Source of the DNA: Saururus chinensis
Lineage: Eukaryota; Streptophyta; Magnoliopsida; Piperales; Saururaceae
Assembly: GCA_035235625.1 (NCBI GenBank)
Contig: CP141143.1
Location: forward strand, 6,678,501 to 6,742,500
Reading direction: 5' to 3'
Length of the DNA stretch: 64,000 nt
Shown here: piece by piece, positions 22,541-34,379 of the stretch
Numbering within the stretch: position 1 is the stretch's first letter
Layout of the letters: the number at the start of each line of letters is the position of its first letter
Position numbers and translations under genes: made by a program
Notes under the pieces: generated by a model
What the model was told of the DNA's origin: nothing
Database searches by the model: none
What the model saw: the letters and a program-made list of their open reading frames with translations, nothing else

Positions 22541-24682
22541 ACTTCACCCCGCGGATAAGATTGTACGTTTGCCCACCCAAACGAAAAACAACCCCCCAAT
22601 GTGTTTCCCATTTCCATGGTCAAATGCATGCTCTGAATCGACTGACCACCTCAGTAGTGGATTAATGAGTCCCACTGGTTCTAATAATTAATCTGGACTT
22701 CGCTGCCTTCATGGGTGAAGTTCCATTATATGTAGTATTTGGTTAGCCGCAAGGAGACAAAAACTTAATCCTCAGCCAGCTCAACTGAGATGATAGTAGA
22801 TTACCATAAGGTCGCATCCACTTAGGTATCCTAGGTTTCATGTTTTAGGTCAAAACGACAAACAGATATGAATATATTTCGTAGAAAATTTAGTATGAGA
22901 TTGGGCTTTCGCTGGGTGCATACACATCGCTTGTAAGCTTGGTATCGCAAGGAACGTGTAATAATAGAAACGAAGGGCCGGTCATTAAACCTGTTTTCGT
23001 TGAGTAATATTCTTTGGGTCTAATATTAATAGTTATATTTGAACTAATAATTTTCATTGAATGGTAAAATTTATATATAAAAAAAGGAAAAATAAATTTA
23101 TGATATTATTTTCAAGTATCAAATTACTTAAATTTAACAAAATAAATCTTTTAATATAAGATAAATTTTTATCAAATAAAACTATTAATTTAGCACCACA
23201 GGAGTATGTATCATGGGATTAAAATTTGACTGTATGCACAGCCCAAGCTCATGCAATGGTACGCAGTTACAAAACTAAGATTTATGTTAGTGGGGGAGAT
23301 AGAGGGAAAAAGGCGAATGATGAGTAATAAAAAAATAGATATAAACTTCCTCGCCCCCAGTTTCACATGGGAACAGTTTCAAGTAGAATTGAGCATGTTT
23401 GGGGATGGTTTGGACGCAATAAAATTTCTTAATTTGTTGTTGTTTTCTTATAGCACATCAACCATCCCCACTAACATTCTGGCCCTCCCATCCTTCTCGG
23501 CTCCATGGCCCCTACCTCCTCCTTCCCTCCCTGGCAATTGGCTTCTCCCTCCTCGACCCTCAGACCTCCTCCATCCCTCGGTCGGTCCACCCCAAAGCAG
23601 CTGCTACTTCTGATAACTTAAATCTTCATTTGCATTTAATCACTTGTGAATTTTTTAACTTTTGTTTATGTTTACTCCGTTGCATGTTAGCTGTACATCT
23701 AGGTATTATGTACTGGGAGAAATTTTAGTTGTTTTTGGGGCTTTTCCCATGGAAGGCAAACAATGCCTTCTTGGGACCAATTTACAATTTTAGATGGGGA
23801 GTTTGCTCTTATAGAAATAACTTTAATATGTAATTACAAATATAAATCTTGGCTGTAATCTTGAGAATAATTATACTCACAATATTTTTTATACCAAATG
23901 ACTAGAGTTTGAGTCATGTACAACATCTGGCCATGGCTTCACCGGCTAAGGACTGTTCAGATAATTGTAGTGAGTTTTTTAGATTGCAATTTGCTTGATA
24001 CTTCATGAAGTTGACATAGTATCATTTTTTTCAATATTGAATTAGGTCTGTTTAATATTATTTCGATTATGCTGAATTCCCCACTGACAACTATAGAAAA
24101 ATTCTGTGCTGAAGGTCTAAGATTTTTGCGTTTGATGTGTTAAAGTTAAAGTGAGTGATGAGCTTTTTCAATTTATATTTCGTAGGACATGATCAAGATA
24201 AGATTCTTTTAGTGGGTATAGTAATATTGCATGCACTGTCAAGAAAAATGGGTTAGGGCTTGGTTGGGAAGCACTTTAGCAGAGAAAGAGATTTACCCCT
24301 AGTATCAAATGTCACATCAAGGGGAGATTCCATTTCTCTTCCAATCCAAGTACTTTTCCTAAATCCTTATCGTCTCCCAAATAGGCCCTTATAGTAGTTG
24401 TCTGCGCCTATATTTTTGTATATCCCTAGACAATCTTTACATAGAGAAAGATAAGTTCCTTCTTCGCCAATTTTACATGCCAAATATGAGGAAGTAGTTT
24501 AGATCATCTTACTTGGTAGATACCCTCTAGGAAGAAACAACTTTCAATTATAAGGATTAACAGTGCATATCCTAGGACATCGTCTATGATGACCATAAAA
24601 TTTTTCCAATTATAATATAATAACATTAGTTTAATGATAGTATTTTTTTTAAAAAGGATGGGCAAAACCTATTAGTTTTCTA
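22541..24682. other. Intergenic; doubtful short open frame at 23505
   Basis: Mostly AT-rich. At 23460-23620 a pyrimidine-rich block holds ATG 23505 followed by MAPTSSFPPWQLASPSSTLR and about 18 more codons before a stop, resembling a chloroplast transit peptide. There is no clear splice donor and nothing recognisable follows. It may be a stranded first exon or chance. Confidence 0.3.
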
Positions 24683-26686
24683 TAGGGTTGTTAACGAGTT
24701 GAGACTAGCTAAGTATTAGGTTGCTCGACTTAAACTTGAATTGTTCAAGCATGGCTCAAAGCTCAAACATGCTCGAATCTTTTAGCTTGCATACGGCTTG
24801 AATTGGAAATTCAAAACTCGACTCTAGCACAAGTTCGAACTTCAATAGGTGAATCACAAGCTTGTTCTTGACCTAGGCTTAAACAAAAAAAATTAAAATT
24901 TATCTAAATTTACATCATATAAAGCATCTCACATATTAAGATGTTTTCGTTATTTTTAGTATTAAATAGTAAAAAAAAACCTTCAACAAGTATTACAACT
25001 GCACCTTGAACAATTAATTATAATAACAATGACAAATGAGTTTTAGATACATATGCTCCATGAAGACAACATTATTATCACCCTCTCTTTATATGCAAAT
25101 AATTGCTAAATAAGCTCTAAAATAGACAACCGCGGCCACATGGACAACATTACTATATACTTCCTCGTATCTTCATCTCAAAAATATATAAAAAACATAA
25201 ACCCAACATAAAAGAATTGTCCTTGAACTTTTTTTAAAATCTTTTATTATGTCAATGTGTAAAATTTGAAGGAAAAATTTAAGAAGCATCAAGTTGCATG
25301 CGGGACAATAAGCACCTAATGTGTGGCTTGCCATCTGATCAAGATATGATAGCACATATTAATGACGAGGTAGGTAGGCAGATCAACGTCGCATGCCCTG
25401 TAAGTATTATCAATCATGCAATTTTGCATTCAGCATACAAGCATGTGCACGCGTCGAGTGCATATAAATGGTATGTTTATCCTAAATATAATTTATTAAG
25501 TCTATTTGCATTGCCTTTTCTTGATTTCTCTTATTATATTTCTTTTTTTACATATATTTTTCATATTTATGTCTAGGTAGCTTAAATATTTATTTAAAAT
25601 TTTTTGTATAATTTTTATTTCAAATTATATGAAAAATATAAAGGATTCTTACTTATCTACATCTGACACATCAAGGATCATGTGCACCCAAAATAGTGTA
25701 CTTTTGAGTTGTCATATGACTCATATCTAGAGTTGCAACCAGGTCGGGCCATTATCAGCTGATCCTACCTAGACAAGCTTTCAAAAGTTTGGTCCTAACC
25801 TAGCCCTAAGGGGGTTCAAACTAGGCCATGAGCTTGTATTATTTTTTTTAAAAATAAATATATAATAAAAAAATTTATGACTATTAAGTACGGCCCCTAG
25901 TAGTTGAACTTATAGGGCATTATATAATAAACATTTGGCCTTTGGATGAGATCCTTCATAACCAAATATTGTAATTTTTCAAGTTAGAAATCTCTTAAAG
26001 TTTCTTAAAATATTCAACATGGACTCTTTCTCTTTCTATTATAAGCTTGAAAATATTAGTTTTTATACTTAGGTATGGGCCTAACGAGCCGTCGAATTTT
26101 TCGCCCCTAGTTGTGGCCCGACCCTATTTAAAGCAGGCTTAAAATTTAGCCCCTAACCCCCATTTTTACATGTTGGGTAGGGTAGGGCTAGCTCTTGAAA
26201 GTTACACCCCTCGTCATATCACAAGCACCATGAATGTTATTGTGAAGCTTTTCTACTAGTGTTATAACTAAGGACAACTTTGGTCATTTTTTTTGTCATT
26301 ACTTTAGAGTTTCACTCCCTAGATGCTAAGGATTTAAACTGCTTAGGAGGTATTAGAAAGTACTTAAATTCTATAATGACATTGTCGAAGAGAATTCTTC
26401 CCTTCTAATTCAAAATTTTTACTTTTTAATAATATACATCATATACAATATAAGTCAATACATATAAATTATACATCTATTATAATATAATAATATATAT
26501 TAACACATATATTATTTATGTATAATCTTATAATTATAGAGTTTGAATTCAAGCCGAACTTGAGGCCTCTACTAGTTGAGCTCAAGTCAAGCCAAGTAGG
26601 CATATATTCAAAGTCAATTCAAACCTATTTAAGTTTGAACCAAACAAAGCAGCTTGTCGAATAGGCTCGATTAGTTAACATCCATA
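24683..26686. mobile_element. ~2.0 kb non-autonomous TIR element, possibly hAT
   Basis: Left end TAGGGTTGTTAACGAGTTGAG is inverted at the right end (reverse complement TATGGATGTTAACTAATCGAG). Subterminal gctcgaactt/gcttgaattc-type motifs occur in both arms. Such TAGGG..TGTTAACGAGC elements are common in plants. The flanking 8-mers do not match convincingly, so the target duplication has decayed or the ends are slightly off. No transposase is present. A second, smaller TIR element is nested inside. Confidence 0.55.
25729..26214. mobile_element. ~490-bp nested TIR element
   Basis: Begins ctagagttgcaaccaggtcg and ends with the inverted form gttacacccctcg. Internal phrases about gggcc and tagccctaa also mirror each other. 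tcatat abuts both ends, compatible with a degraded 8-bp duplication. Lies wholly within the 24683-26686 element, so it inserted later. Confidence 0.5.
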
Positions 26687-27534
26687 ATTTTTATACTCCA
26701 TTTATCCCACATTAATAGCTCTATTTGGTAAAAAATGTTTGTTTTGTATTAATGGTTCAATTTTGTTCAATTTATGTGGCTCGATACTTAAAAAAAACTA
26801 TCATAAATTTATTTTAGTAGGGGCAATAAGATGCGTTCAAAAGAAAATTAATACAAAAGCCTAGCGACTAGAAGCGGTCATTCAAAAATATGGTGCCCTT
26901 TAAAAGCAAAAAAAAGCCCTATGGTTGATCGTCCAGTTCCTTTCCTTTCTCTCCTTTTTTGGTTTTTTAGTATTCATAGCTAAAGGTTTTTTTTAACATA
27001 ATATTAGTGATTTAGTATATTAGATTACAACATCAATTTCAAATTATAGCGTAAATTATTTAAAATTTCGTATAACTACAATTTTTTTAAAAATGTAGCC
27101 CAAAGTTGTTCGACATTTTGCAAGCCTGTTAGAAAAGTGATCAAAAAAATATTGTCTAAAACAAGTTATCGGAAAAAAACAATATCTAAGAACATTTTCA
27201 AGAGGGGACGCCAAATTCCTGTGATGTCCAACATAGACAAAATTGAAGTCCTCCAGCACTCCAATCTGGATGTTATTTTCAGGAAATGTGAAAATAGCAT
27301 CTCTCACTCTGGGACTGTAAAATTGAAGTCCCATGTTGGGAATGGTTACTTTTTAATATTTTTAATTATTAATTTTTAAAATTTTGAAGGTGCCATTTAA
27401 TTGGTCAAAATAGGCCTATATAAACTTTGTGTGGGGTTTATTTATGAAATCCAATTAAAACACGCAAATTTTTGAAGATGTTTTTGTTGTGAAAATATCA
27501 CTATCCTTTAAAGACCTAACAACTATGTTTGAAG
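26687..27534. other. Intergenic, nothing recognised
   Basis: AT-rich sequence. Overlapping open frames at 27056-27379 on both strands lack any family signature. Confidence 0.35.
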
Positions 27535-30500
27535 ACCTGATATTTTTAACGGTGACAACTAATTTGTAAGTGTTATGACCCAGATTTTTAAAAGCATTTT
27601 TAAGTAGCACGAACGGTAAGTAGTGAGAATTTTTTTTTCTTTAAATACAAAAGCAAACCATTCGATTAAATATCTAGGTCATGATAACTGGGGTTCACAA
27701 ATACGAATATCAAATCATATGATATTATTTAACGTCTGAAAATTCATAAAGACCAGCTCATCCATCTAAGTACAAGTCCATCGTCTGTTTAAAAATAAAT
27801 AATAAGTTGACTCTCATGCTTAAGGTACGCTTACATACCGGAGTTACAGAAACGTGGAAACCTCTTTTGCACGCCTGCCTTGGTCTCACTTGTCATCGCC
27901 TGGAGGATCTGCAACAAAGCAAACCAAACAACAACCACAACCACAATGGAGCATCTCCACCTACAGGAGAAGAGCTTCTAAAGGACAAAAGATTTTATTA
28001 ATATTTTTCAGATCGGGCCAACATCACCCGATGTTAGTTGCCTACGTACTCATCAGACAACATCTCCAATATTTCCAACAAGATCGGATCCAGACGTAGT
28101 TCTGCCTAGAAACTACTATATCCTACGAAGCGTAACATCTCATATGCAATGCTTAGATATTTTTAACCTATATTTTAGTAAGTCCTTTAATCGTTTCACT
28201 TGTCTAATTAACAAGCAATATCAAACATTGTTATTAATTATCTCACATCCCTTGTTCGATAATTAAAACTATCAAATCTGCAATTTAGAGATGACTCGCC
28301 CCTCGAGAAATCCCCAAACAAAGTACTCCAGCCTTGGAGTGGATTGCTTAACAGCAGCTTGACCCAAATCCCCAGGGCTCTCAATAGCCTGCCACGAATC
28401 TGGAGAAGAGGACCCCAACTGTGCTCTTGGACATAGATTGGCAAGAAACATAAGCCTTCCATGATGCTCATGTAACTCCGCTTTTCGTACGTACTAAATA
28501 GTCCTGGGAAGACCTGCGGGAGACCCGCGGTAAAGACCCTTAGGACAATACCCAAACCGTCGTGGCGATGAAGATGCATATTGCAATCTCCACCTTCCCA
28601 ACGCTGGGAGAAAATGTCTTATAAGACATTACTAATGTATCAATAGAAGCCTGAGGTCCTCATGACCATTGACTCCCCCAAACATCTAAAACTTAGACTA
28701 GATTATTTCTATCCAGTCAAGTAACCACTCAACCTTGTGGGTCCTCTTCACCTTATGAATCGGCCCACAAAATAGTTCATCCACTGAGCTATGACTCAGA
28801 GAACATCCCATAGCCACCATCGGTTCATTAACCAAGGTAAGATCTATGTCAGGGCCCCGTTCACTCCATGAACTGGTCCCAACCTTAAAGAAGGTATTTT
28901 AGTCATTATCTTTATTAGGTGTTCTCCCCTCAAACCAACAACAACCCATGCCTCTTGATTAATCTTCATTAATCTTAAATTACTGATATAACTTAAAACA
29001 TTAATATCAAAAGCATGCATCAGCATAAATAATCATGCAATCATACAAACATATAAATAATAAACAGAGGCCCATTGCATTCATTCGCAAGGCTGGGGCT
29101 CAGAGACTTCAAGCCCGATATGTAAATTAACATATTCCACGAGTGCCGTATATAATGCCCTAGTGGATTTTTGCGCTGTGTTACAGACACGTGCAATACA
29201 CTGCCCTAAACCCTGAGAATTAGGGCTTTCCATTGGTTTCCCATGACACTGTGACCTGTCAAGGTCTTCGTGTCACCTACTAGTCACACCCCTTCCTTTT
29301 GAAGTCATTTATAGGGTACCTTAACTCTTGATTTACTAGGTCATCTGTTTCATTAGAAACAGACATATTGCCCCTAAGGGCATTAGGGTAATTTTACCAC
29401 CTAAGGTATGATACCCTCCCTTGGGTCATTTTAGTCATTTTACTGCCCCTCTATTGATTTAAGTCATTGACCTCTCACAAGGCTCCACTCTCAGACCGAC
29501 TCATGCTTCTATTCACACGAATGTGGGTAGGTCCACCCTAAGGGGTACTTTTGTCATTTGGTTTAAGGCCTTAATGACATCCAATGGGTCCAAAATTAGG
29601 GTCAAGGGTACTACTTGACTTCATGGACTCTGTGCAATTTTCCTGGCATGTGACGGGTCGTGAACCCCTTCAACCGACCCAGGTTTTAACTAACGGTTTA
29701 CTATAAACCCTAAGGGTAAAAATGGTCAATTATTCACTCACTGGGATTTTTTTTCTCACTTAGCGGTTTGGTCTATAATTAGGTTACCCACTAAACTCTG
29801 AATGAGAATTTTCTCAAATTTTAGATCCACTCATAGGCCCATGAACCAGAGCCTTGAACTTGGGTAAGTTAATAGTATACGATAATTAAATAACGGGGGT
29901 AAAAAGGTCATTTCACAATCTCTGGGATTTTTCCTCGAGCTGAAACTCAGTCAGCATAGTCCCAAATCTCTCCAGGTATAATAGTAATTTTATACGATTT
30001 TTTTTACATTTGAAGCCCTCTGAACCGGACCCGGTTCTATCCCCCTTTTTCTTTTTCTTTTTTTTAAACCGACCCGGACCAGGTCGGTTTGGGTCGACGA
30101 CCCACAATGCGGGTCGTCTTCCCCGCGTCCTGCCAGAGGCATATTTGCCTCTGGCGGCGCCGCCCCTAGCCGCCACGGCGGGGTGGCGGGCTGGGCTCCA
30201 CAGGATTGCCGCTAAGCGGCGATTCCGTTGAGCCGGGGCCTGCGGCCTACCGGTGGCCGGCAGTGGGCCAATCGTCGGACCTGTTTTTTTTTTTTAAACT
30301 CTGGCGGTGGCGTCGCGACGGCAGCTGCCACGGCCAGCCGATGAGCCGGGCTTGACCGAATCGTCATCTTCCAGTGATCCCGGCTGCCCTGGTCCATCTT
30401 CCAGCCGGCGGCAGCGCCGCACCGCCCCAAGTTCATTTTTTTTATACTCTGCAACGAAACGGCAGCCTGCGCAGCGGCAACCGAAACTGTCGCCGCCAAG

Positions 30501-32770
30501 GCTGCCAGTGCCAGGGCCAATGCAGCCCGAGACACAACCGATTTGGCCGGAGCTAGGGCCATCGAGGTGAGAGGCCAGTACAGCCCCCGGCCCTCCGGCA
30601 GGTCCGGCCAACAGTTATACTACTATTCATATGAATAGTATTATGCAGAAATCGCTATTTTTGCATAAATCACTATTATTTTCATTCAAATCCGTTATTA
30701 AAATCCTTAATAATCAGAACTTGAAATCCTACCTCCGTAGCTGAGTTGACGTTGATCCACCGCTGCTGAAGTTTCGCCAGAAAATTCCCTCTGCCACTCC
30801 TCTTTCCTTTCCTCAAAAATCCCCATTCTCTACTCTGATCGGGCAAAAGACCCCCAAAAAAAGCCCTAATTAATTCTTTTTATAGGCATGGGATTAGGAG
30901 CCCTAATCCCATGAGAAATTAGGCCCCAAAAACTCAATTTCGAAATAGTAATTTATCGGGCCCACATTGCAACTTAAACGGACAGTTCATACGTTCAATT
31001 CGGGTAAACGGGTCCTGCATGATATATTCAACTTCAGACGGTCGTTTCTCCCTCGTTCGGACTCCGATTCGCGCATTCTTGGTGGCATTTTGAAGCTCTT
31101 TCTATCTACTTTCCATCCATATATATATCATCCACCAAATCTAAGCATAGATTAATTTATTCTAACGGAAATATTAAGGGGTCTAGTACCCTAATTTCTA
31201 CGTGTACGACTTCAGAAATTTAGAAAATTCCCAAACGTTATAGTAAGTGGTGCGTGATTTTCAATTATGACCTCCTACCTCCCCCCTTGGTAAATAGAAA
31301 TGCACAAGTCACCCTAGATTGAAGAAAGGAAACGCTCCTTCTCTATCGGCATCATCTTGTTTGAGGGCGTTCATCTCCACCAGGTACTTCGCTCTCTTCC
31401 ATCTCTTCTCTCATCCCCTCCAGTGCTGCCATCTCCTTCCTCCCCTTCGGTGTGGCCATCTATCGTCTTCCCTTCTTTATTTCCTCGCTGGCAACTAGAA
31501 CCGGCTGGCTGGATTCCTGGCGACCTAAAGCGGTGCAACTTGGCAGCCAGCTCTAGTGCCAGGAAAGGACAAAAGTCTGACTTCGGGGTTTGGTCGAGAG
31601 TTTCCCCTGTCCCTATCAAAAAACCGTCGCCATGGCCACTTGACGCCAGATCTAATTCTATCACTCATTTGATGCACATATCTATAATGTCAGTTCTTTG
31701 GCCCTTCAGCTCACATAATTGATAATCACTTACCCGATATTCTTAACAGTGACAACTAATTTGTAAGTGGTGCGTGTTTCAATTACGACATCCTACCTCC
31801 CCCTTTGGTAAATGGAAACGCACAAGTTGCCTTGGATTGAAGAAAGGAAACACTCCTTCTCCGCTGGTATCATCTTGTTCTAGTGCGTTCATCTCCACCA
31901 GGCGTCATCTTGTTCCAGTGCATTCATCTCCACCAGGTACTTCGCTCTCTTCCATCTCTTCTCTCCTTCATCCCCTCCGGTGCAGCCATCTCCTTCCTCC
32001 CCTCCGGCATGGCCATCTATCATCTCCCCTTCCCTATTTCCCTGCTAGCCACCAGAACTAGCTAGCTGGATTCCTGGTGACCAGAAGCGGTGCAGCTTGG
32101 CAACCAGTTCTGGTGCCAGGAAAGGACAAAAGTCTGACTTCGGGGTTTGGTCGAGGGCTTCCCCTATCCCTATTGAAAAACCATCGCCAAGGCCACTTTA
32201 CGTGACATCTAGTTCTATCACTCATTTTCAGCTCACATAATTGAAAATCATGCACCCGATACTCTTAACGGTGACAACTAATTTGTAAGTGGTGTGTGAT
32301 TTTAAATCACGACCTCCTACCTCCCCCTTTGGTAAATAGAAATTAACAAGTTGCCCTAGATTGAAGAAAGGAAACGCTCCTTCTCCGCTGGCGTCATCTT
32401 GTTTCAGGGCATTTATCTCCACCAGGTACTCCGCTCTCTTCCATCTCTTCTCTCCTTCATCCCCTCCAGCATAGCCATCTCCTTCCTCCCCTCCGGCGTG
32501 GCCATCTCTCATCTTCCCTTCCTTATTTCCCTGCTGGCCACCGGAATTGGCTGACTGGTTTCTTGGAGACCGAAAGTGGTGCAGCTTGGCAGCCAGCTCT
32601 GGTGCCAGGAAATGACAAAAGTCCGACTTCGGGGTTTGGTCGAGAGCTTCCCCTATCCCTATCCCTATCCTTATTGAAAAACCATCGCCATGGCTACTTG
32701 ATGCCAGATCTAGTTCTATAAGTCATTTGATGCACATTTTATAATGTCAGTTTTTTGGCCCTTCGGCTCA
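27535..32770. repeat. ~520-bp repeat in three tandem copies, first copy interrupted
   Basis: The unit starts gtaagtggtg(c/t)gtg and contains cctacctccc, gaagaaaggaaacgctcctt, catctccaccaggtact, ggcagccagctctggtgcca and gacttcggggtttggtcgag, ending cttaac(a/g)gtgacaactaattt. Copies start at 31243, 31763 and 32285 (spacing 520 and 522); the third fades near 32770. The left edge of copy 1 (cctgatatttttaacggtgacaactaattt) sits at 27535-27565, separated by the 27571-31242 insertion. Open frames inside the units are pyrimidine-rich and not conserved between copies, so coding is unlikely. Confidence 0.85.
27571..31242. mobile_element. 3.67 kb non-coding insertion, LTR-like
   Basis: Interrupts the first copy of the 520-bp repeat between aatttgtaag and gtaagtggtg. 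GTAAG is duplicated at 27566-27570 and 31243-31247, a 5-bp duplication as made by LTR-retrotransposon integrase. The insert starts TGTTATGACCCAG, like many plant LTRs, and ends ACGTTATA, perhaps a mutated ...ACA. No gag or pol frame and no internal LTR pair were seen. It may be a long solo LTR or a large non-coding derivative. A GC-rich block (30000-30600) has open frames without family signatures. Confidence 0.55.
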
Positions 32771-33519
32771 CATAACATCCACTCTCTTTTCTTTAGTCGC
32801 AGATGAAATTTCAAATAGTTCTGTGTCATGTTTCTGCTATTTTTCTGTACTTGGATCAAGTATAGATTGTTTCTTGTCACTCTTCGCTAATGACTTTTGC
32901 CACATGGAAGGAGAATTTATTTTTTTGTTTCATTGTTTGCATCATTAAATGTATGCACTTTATTAATTAATTTTCTACAATTTGGCACTATATTACTTGT
33001 TTCTTTTATTATTTTTCTATCCATGAGCGTACAAATGTTGTGGCCATGGCAAATCACAATATCATGTGTTCCTTTTTATAGAGCTTTGTGGCTCTACAAC
33101 TTTAATTTTGGAAAGTTGATGTTCATTTTCTTATCTCTTCATATTGGTCATTGTACTAGCTTATTGGTAGAGTTAATCAGTTTGGTACATCTCACATGGT
33201 TATATAACGAGGTTGTTTGCCTACTATTAACATCATTTCGTGTACCAAAAAAATCATTATTTCCAAATGACCTAGTATTGATCCCTAGGCTATTGCCCCC
33301 ATTGTTGATCATATTTTATGTCCTAATTGAATTATAGCACACATATATAGGAGTCCAATAGGGCAACATATGCATTCGCTACGTTACCAGAAAAAAAAAT
33401 AGAGTAAGTTGAGGATAAACAGAACAATTTTGTGCAACATTTTAAAACCAAAAGTGAATAATTTTTTAATAAAACATGTAAAATACTCATCTTTACAGTT
33501 ACATTATTGTCCAAAAAAT
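32771..33519. other. Intergenic, nothing recognised
   Basis: AT-rich. A 146-codon open frame at 32897-33337 is Phe/Leu/Ile-rich, as expected from T-rich DNA, and shows no domain. Confidence 0.4.
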
Positions 33520-33682
33520 GTTGGCTTAAAGCCGATCTAGCTTGTGTCGCGCTAGTTGGATATTTTGCTATGAGGGAGAGAAGTCCAGGGTCAAATCCTT
33601 GTGGGACAGTGTGTGAAGGGTGCATGAGTTATTACCTATCAAACCTCTTAATATCATAAGATAGACAAAAAAAAAATTTTTT
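33520..33682 (+). mobile_element. Possible tRNA-derived SINE
   Basis: Contains tagttggata, similar to a Pol III A box, and about 40 bases later gggtcaaatcc, close to a B box (GGTTCRANYCC). An unrelated body and an A-rich tail with a following T run end near 33682. The spacing and tail fit a SINE. No flanking duplication was confirmed. Confidence 0.4.
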
Positions 33683-33929
33683 TTTTTGGCCTTCATCTTT
33701 TACTTTCTATTCAGCAAGCTCTTAATTTGGTTTTTCTTCCCTTGTCAATCCTATGCATTTTGTTACTCCATTAAGTTTGTATTATCATTCTTAAAAAAGC
33801 CACCATGGAACATATTATTGTAATATTTTATTTTTAGTATTTAATTGTGTATAATAAATTAGCCTTTTTATGTTTAGGATTAAATTTTTTTTTATTATCT
33901 TTATTATGGTATGATGTGAGTAATTCTTA

Positions 33930-34379
33930 TATTTGGGCTTCATTATCTACAAAAAGGGAGATATTACTAGTGATATGGTACATAAGATTAGCGCAAGGCG
34001 AGTAAAATGGAGGGTAGCGTAAAGAGTTTTGTGTCATAGGTGAGTTCTAAAGAAACTTAAAGGTAAATTTTATAGGACCGCTATTAAGATCATAATATTT
34101 TATGGAGTAAAATAGTAGGCACCAAAGAAAAATTATATAGATAATCTAAATGTAGCTAAAAGGATGATACTTAAGTCAATATGTAAAATAATGAAGAAAG
34201 ATAAGATTAGAAATAAATATATACGTAAAAATTTAGAAGTAATACCTTTAGGGGAAAAATTAAGAAAGCATAAATTGTATTTGTATGAGCATGTATAAAG
34301 AAAACTAATAATTATCCTGATAAAAAGGTTAAAAGAGTTTTATGAAAATAATATAAAAAAAGGCCTAAAAAGAGGTTAG
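33930..34379 (+). pseudogene. LINE (non-LTR retrotransposon) reverse transcriptase remnant, 3' end
   Basis: One frame reads YLGFIIYKKGDITSDMVHKI then SARRVKWRVA, KKLKGKFYRTAI, KDKIRNKYIRKNLEV and IPLGEKLRKHKL. This matches the region after the reverse transcriptase catalytic core in plant LINEs (YLGS..., LKGKFYRTAIRPAMLYG, RNEYIR, EEKLRE). Several in-frame stops interrupt it, so it is dead. The upstream polymerase and endonuclease parts are absent: a typical 5'-truncated copy. Confidence 0.8.

Noticed and set aside
29913-30611. Ala/Gly/Arg-rich frames in the GC-rich block of the LTR-like insertion
   Set aside because: Open on both strands, with homopolymer-encoded Lys or Phe runs and no domain; best explained by high GC content.
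32897-33337. 146-codon membrane-like frame
   Set aside because: Phe/Leu/Ile content follows from T-rich DNA; no topology or family pattern.
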